Shown here piece after piece: positions 60,845-64,000 of a stretch of DNA of 64,000 nucleotides (within the stretch, counting starts at the first letter, position 1; each line of letters opens with the position of its first letter). The notes under the pieces are model-generated. The model had not been told where the DNA came from. It did no database searches and worked only from the letters and a program-made list of their open reading frames with translations. This stretch comes from Faeciplasma sp048393055 (GTDB lineage Bacteria; Bacillota; Clostridia; Oscillospirales; Ruminococcaceae), in assembly GCA_048393055.1 (NCBI GenBank), contig DBFJJS010000010.1, positions 310,001-374,000 on the forward strand, read 5' to 3'. Position numbers and translations under genes: made by a program.

Positions 60845-61576
60845 ATTAAAAAAGTGGCGCTTGTGACCGGCGGGTCAAGAGGAATAGGCGCGGCTGCGGT
60901 TAAGGAGCTGTCGCGGCTCGGATACAGCGTAGCGATAAACTACCGTTTAAACGAGGCTGCTGCCAGGTCCGTTTTGCATAATATAACAAGCACCGGCGGA
61001 ATCGGAGGCTGCTATAAGGCGGACATATCGGTTTCGTCTGAAATTGAAAGGATGTTTTCCGACATCGAACAGGAGCTTGGATGCGTAAGCGTGCTGGTAA
61101 ACAATGCGGGAATATCGCATATAGGCTTATTGCAGGACATGACAGAAGCTCAGATAAGGCGGCAGATAGATGTAAACCTGTTCGGCGCAATCTGCTGTTC
61201 AAGGCGCGCTGTTCCTAATATGGTTCACGCCAAAGACGGCGTTATAATAAACATATCCTCGATGTGGGGAGAGGTCGGAGCATCCTGCGAAGCGGTGTAT
61301 TCTGCCTGCAAGGCGGGTATTATCGGATTTACAAAGGCGCTGTCAAAGGAGCTTGGTCCGAGCGGAATTAGGGTAAACTGCGTTTCGCCTGGGGTAATCA
61401 GCACCGATATGAACAGTGAGCTGAGCGACGAAACAATAAGTGAGCTGTGCGATGAAACGCCGCTTCTGCGCATCGGCACGCCGCAGGACGTCGGAAAGAT
61501 GATCGCATTTCTTGCAAGCGACGACGCGTCTTTCATAACAGGTCAGATAGTTTCCGTAAACGGAGGCATAGTTTAA
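60845..61576 (+). CDS. fabG: 3-oxoacyl-ACP reductase-like short-chain dehydrogenase (FabG-like)
   Basis: 243 aa NAD(P)H-dependent reductase. TGGSRGIGAAAV is the glycine-rich motif, NNAG lies at ~85, and the catalytic Ser-Tyr-Lys runs through ISSMWGEVGASCEAVYSACK. The ending SFITGQIVSVNGGIV matches FabG. No ATG is available. GTG 60854 has no ribosome site and would clip the Rossmann strand, while ATT 60845 gives IKKVALVTGG, the standard family start, with AAGGCGGG about 8 nt upstream. I therefore place initiation at ATT. Co-transcribed with the membrane protein, acpS and the hydrate dehydratase. Confidence 0.9.
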   Translation: MKKVALVTGGSRGIGAAAVKELSRLGYSVAINYRLNEAAARSVLHNITSTGGIGGCYKADISVSSEIERMFSDIEQELGCVSVLVNNAGISHIGLLQDMTEAQIRRQIDVNLFGAICCSRRAVPNMVHAKDGVIINISSMWGEVGASCEAVYSACKAGIIGFTKALSKELGPSGIRVNCVSPGVISTDMNSELSDETISELCDETPLLRIGTPQDVGKMIAFLASDDASFITGQIVSVNGGIV

Positions 61577-61598
61577 TAGAACAGAAAGGACAATCACT

Positions 61599-62090
61599 AT
61601 GGAGACAGTAAGAGAGCAGCTTGTAAAAAAGCCTTACAAATCTACCGACAAAGCAAAACAGTATTTTATCTTGACTGCGGCGCTGTTTTTAGCGATGGTT
61701 GCAATGATTATTTCTTTCTCAGTTCTCGGAGGACCGTTTATTATAGCGGGGCTGCTTCTCGGGGTACTGATAGTCTGGGGAGGATACATCCTTGCAGGAA
61801 AGCTGAACATAGAATATGAATACTGCATTGCAGGTTCAGAGATGTCCGTAGATAAAATAATCGACCAAAAAAAACGTAAAACCCTCTGCTCCATAAACCT
61901 TAAGGAGGCAGCAGGGTTCTACAGAGGCATGAAGGAGCTCAGCGACGCCACGATTATAAGCTCAGAAGGCGACGGAGAGGTGTACACCATAGAGTACAAC
62001 GACCAAAAATACGGAAGAACCCTTCTGTACTTCACTCCCGACGAGCGCACTCTAGAAATGATATCACCCTACCTGCCGAGGTTGATATGA
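61599..62090 (+). CDS. Small two-helix membrane protein (possibly DUF6106)
   Basis: 163 aa. A charged N-terminus (METVREQLVKKPYKSTDKAK) leads to two hydrophobic helices (~23-42 and ~46-68, VLGGPFIIAGLLLGVLIVWG). A cytoplasmic alpha/beta domain follows (LNIEYEYCIAGSEMSVDKII; QDKYGRTLLYFTPDERTLEM-like ending). I recall similar Clostridia proteins under DUF6106 but cannot verify this. AGAAAGGACAATCACT precedes ATG 61599. The stop overlaps acpS as ATGA. Function unknown; conserved company with acpS is possible. Confidence 0.8.
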   Translation: METVREQLVKKPYKSTDKAKQYFILTAALFLAMVAMIISFSVLGGPFIIAGLLLGVLIVWGGYILAGKLNIEYEYCIAGSEMSVDKIIDQKKRKTLCSINLKEAAGFYRGMKELSDATIISSEGDGEVYTIEYNDQKYGRTLLYFTPDERTLEMISPYLPRLI

Positions 62091-62458
62091 GAGCCGTCAG
62101 GGTTGGGATAGACAGCGTCGAAATAGGCAGGCTGAAAGAAAGCGTCGAGCGCGGAAGCGACAGATTCTTAAGGCGCGTTTATTCCGAAGAGGAAATACAA
62201 ATGCTTTGCCAAAAGGGAATGAAGGCGGAATCCTTGGCGGCAAATTTTGCGGTTAAGGAGGCTTTCTCAAAGGCAATCGGAACGGGAGTTGTCGGCTTTA
62301 GGCTCAACGAGGTCTCCACGCTCAGGGACGAGCTCGGCGCGCCGTATATCAAGCTCTCGGGCGCGGCTTTGGAGCTTGTGGGCGATTACAACTTTACAGT
62401 CAGCATAACGCATACCGAGACGACTGCAACGGCAATTGTTATTGCATATAAGGAATAA
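62087..62458 (+). CDS. acpS: Holo-[acyl-carrier-protein] synthase
   Basis: 123 aa, standard length. Transfers 4'-phosphopantetheine to ACP. The Mg-binding Asp lies in VGIDSVEIGRL and the Glu in NFAVKEAFSKAIGTG. LSGAALELVGDYNFTVSITH is the family C-terminal motif. Start overlaps the previous stop. It sits between a FabG-like reductase and NAD(P)HX dehydratase; acpS-nnr is a common bacterial pairing. Confidence 0.95.
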   Translation: MRAVRVGIDSVEIGRLKESVERGSDRFLRRVYSEEEIQMLCQKGMKAESLAANFAVKEAFSKAIGTGVVGFRLNEVSTLRDELGAPYIKLSGAALELVGDYNFTVSITHTETTATAIVIAYKE

Positions 62459-62466
62459 AATTTGAT

Positions 62467-63447
62467 ATGTCAAAACATATTTCATTCGAGACTCTTCGAG
62501 CCGCTGAGATTGCGGCGGAAAACCGCAATATTCATATATCTCGCTGCATAAAGCCGGACGGCGGCGAGCTTGAAATAGTCTCAAGGCGTATGGCCATGTC
62601 GCTTGTCAAAAAGCGCCCGATTAATTCACACAAGGGTACTTTCGGAACTCTTGTAGCCATAACCGGCTCCGACAGGTTCCCGGGCGCTTCTAATATATCA
62701 TGTCTTGCAGCCCTTCGCTCCGGCGTAGGGCTTGTTAAGGTGTTTTCAACCGAAAGCGCATGCAGGTCGCTTGCGTGCAACGCAATTGAAGCGACGCTTG
62801 TTCCCTGCCCTTCCGACGCTGACGGGTTCATGCTCCCAGTCGGCTGCATGACAGAAGAAATAATCCGTTCCCTCGGACGCGCGTCCGCTGTTTTGATAGG
62901 CTGCGGCCTTGGAAAGACAGAAGGAACATTTAAAATTCTTGAGACCGTAATTGAAAATGCAAATTGTCCCATAATTATAGACGCAGACGGAATAAACCTT
63001 GTCTGCACCCGCATAGAATTACTTAGAAAAGCAAGGACAGAGGTTATCCTGACTCCGCATCCGGCAGAGCTTAGCCGTCTGGCAGGCGTCAGCCTTGACG
63101 AAGCGATACGCAAAAGATATCAAATAGCCAGGCAGCTTTCCAATAAATTTGGCATTACTGTAGCTGCAAAATCATGCGCTACTATTATTGTCTCAAGGCA
63201 GGGCAGCAGCGTTACAATGTTTGGAAACGACGGTCTTGCAAAGGGAGGCAGCGGCGATCTGCTCGCAGGGCTGACAGCATCCTTTGCAGCGCAGGGGCTT
63301 TCCCCCGCAAACGCTTCCATCCTTGGCAGCGCGATACTTGGAATAGCCTGTGAAAGGGTTTCAAAAAGGCTTTCCAAGACCGGAATGCTTGCAAGTGATA
63401 TTATTAACTATCTTCCTGAGCTTTTCAAGAAATTTGAAAGGGCTTGA
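62467..63447 (+). CDS. nnrD: ADP-dependent NAD(P)H-hydrate dehydratase
   Basis: 326 aa repair enzyme that reconverts hydrated NAD(P)H. Ribokinase-like fold: SHKGTFGTLVAITGSDRFPG at ~55, IDADGINLVCTRIELLRKAR, ILTPHPAELSRLAGVS and the catalytic GNDGLAKGGSGDLLAGLTAS at ~260. It is only the YjeF C-terminal half; the N-terminal epimerase domain seen in bifunctional Nnr is replaced by a ~50-residue helical start. Encoded 8 nt after acpS. Confidence 0.93.
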   Translation: MSKHISFETLRAAEIAAENRNIHISRCIKPDGGELEIVSRRMAMSLVKKRPINSHKGTFGTLVAITGSDRFPGASNISCLAALRSGVGLVKVFSTESACRSLACNAIEATLVPCPSDADGFMLPVGCMTEEIIRSLGRASAVLIGCGLGKTEGTFKILETVIENANCPIIIDADGINLVCTRIELLRKARTEVILTPHPAELSRLAGVSLDEAIRKRYQIARQLSNKFGITVAAKSCATIIVSRQGSSVTMFGNDGLAKGGSGDLLAGLTASFAAQGLSPANASILGSAILGIACERVSKRLSKTGMLASDIINYLPELFKKFERA

Positions 63448-63452
63448 GTAGA

Positions 63453-64000
63453 TTGAAAAGATTATTTGCAATTGTTTTAGTAATTACAGTTACCCTCTGC
63501 GGCTGCGCGCCAAAATCCTCCGATGAAAGGACACTGCCAAAATGCTTTAACAGTACGGTGGCTATCGACTTTGACGATACGACCTATGAAGCAATCATGT
63601 CGCGTTTAGCTGACGGCTGGTGGGAGGTCGAGCTTACCGCTCCCGAGGCGGTAAAGGGTCTTGTTTTCTCAATCAACGGCGGCGATACCGAAATTTCTTT
63701 TAAGGGGCTGCACTTTACATTTGACACGTCGAAGTTCCCTGTTGGATCGGTAGTTTCGCTGGCAGTCAAATCCTTTGACAGGCTCGCTCCGCTGACTCTC
63801 GATATCGTCGAGGGCGACGCAAACGACTTTGCCTCCGGCGACGCCGATGGAATGACCTATTCCATTACGCTCGATAAAAACGGCACTCCTCTTTCTATGG
63901 AGCTTGGCGACTACGGCATGAAAATAACATTTGTAAGCTTTGAGGAAATAGAGGAGACCGAAGAACCTGAATCGGGCGCTGTAACCGGAAGCGAAACCAC
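63453..64000 (+). CDS. Lipoprotein of unknown function, cut by window end
   Basis: The frame from TTG 63453 runs past the right edge without a stop. N-terminal signal peptide (KRLFAIVLVITVTLCGC) with lipobox LCGC, Cys 18. The visible ~165 residues are beta-rich (FNSTVAIDFDDTTYEAIMSR; WWEVELTAPEAVKGLVFSIN), ending in an acidic Glu/Thr stretch. Five nt after the nnrD stop, with GAAAGGGCTTGAG upstream, so it belongs to that operon. No family recognised. Confidence 0.7.
   Translation, partial: MKRLFAIVLVITVTLCGCAPKSSDERTLPKCFNSTVAIDFDDTTYEAIMSRLADGWWEVELTAPEAVKGLVFSINGGDTEISFKGLHFTFDTSKFPVGSVVSLAVKSFDRLAPLTLDIVEGDANDFASGDADGMTYSITLDKNGTPLSMELGDYGMKITFVSFEEIEETEEPESGAVTGSET

Overview
The window looks like a chromosome segment of a gut-type Clostridia bacterium (most likely Oscillospirales/Ruminococcaceae-like). 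This rests on low-GC Gram-positive housekeeping genes (lepA, lon, engB, hslO, yerC, hemW, thiI), strong Shine-Dalgarno sites, sigma-A type promoters, class B sortases, lipobox lipoproteins and glycan-degrading lipoproteins. No species call is possible from sequence alone, and no rRNA gene or CRISPR array is present.

Positions 1-22.3 kb are the right-hand part of a siphovirus-type (HK97 head, long non-contractile tail) prophage, clearly richer in G+C than what follows. On the + strand it runs: terminase large subunit, portal, ClpP-like protease, capsid, head-tail joining genes, major tail protein, a gpG/gpGT frameshift pair, tape measure, Dit, Tal, fibre-like protein, holin, LysM amidase, a small HTH/zinc-ribbon gene, and two overlapping large serine recombinases. 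A RelB/RelE-type toxin-antitoxin pair with its own promoter and two tandem terminators sits between the tail chaperone and the tape measure. The left end of the prophage is outside the window and I could not locate an attachment site.

Positions 22.3-30.1 kb are an A+T-rich accessory strip. It holds a one-helix membrane protein with its own promoter and terminator, a long hairpin, an AraC regulator with a DUF1349 protein and the remains of an MFS transporter, an intact nucleoside kinase/beta-CASP hydrolase pair, and the remains of an aldo/keto reductase. From 30.1 to 42.4 kb come two tRNAs, a heterodimeric ABC exporter, a GH43 gene broken by three single-base homopolymer shifts, a GH29 fucosidase-CBM6 lipoprotein divergent from an AraC regulator across a palindromic control region, a DUF1287 protein and a four-tRNA cluster.

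From 42.5 kb to the end the genes are core. hslO-methyltransferase-yerC and engB-lon lie on the minus strand, and lepA is on the plus strand. A lone HlyD-like lipoprotein and hemW follow on the minus strand. The final plus-strand run is cysteine desulfurase-thiI-pncC, two class B sortases (one predicted to be a lipoprotein), a SpoIID-domain protein, a transglutaminase-like lipoprotein, then fabG-like reductase, a small membrane protein, acpS, NAD(P)HX dehydratase and a lipoprotein cut by the window edge.

The most notable points are the self-contained toxin-antitoxin cassette inside the tail operon, the complete -1 frameshift signal, three genes whose Shine-Dalgarno spacing and family N-termini point to ATT or ACG start codons, the lipobox-bearing sortase B, and the recombinase-adjacent membrane protein of unknown role.
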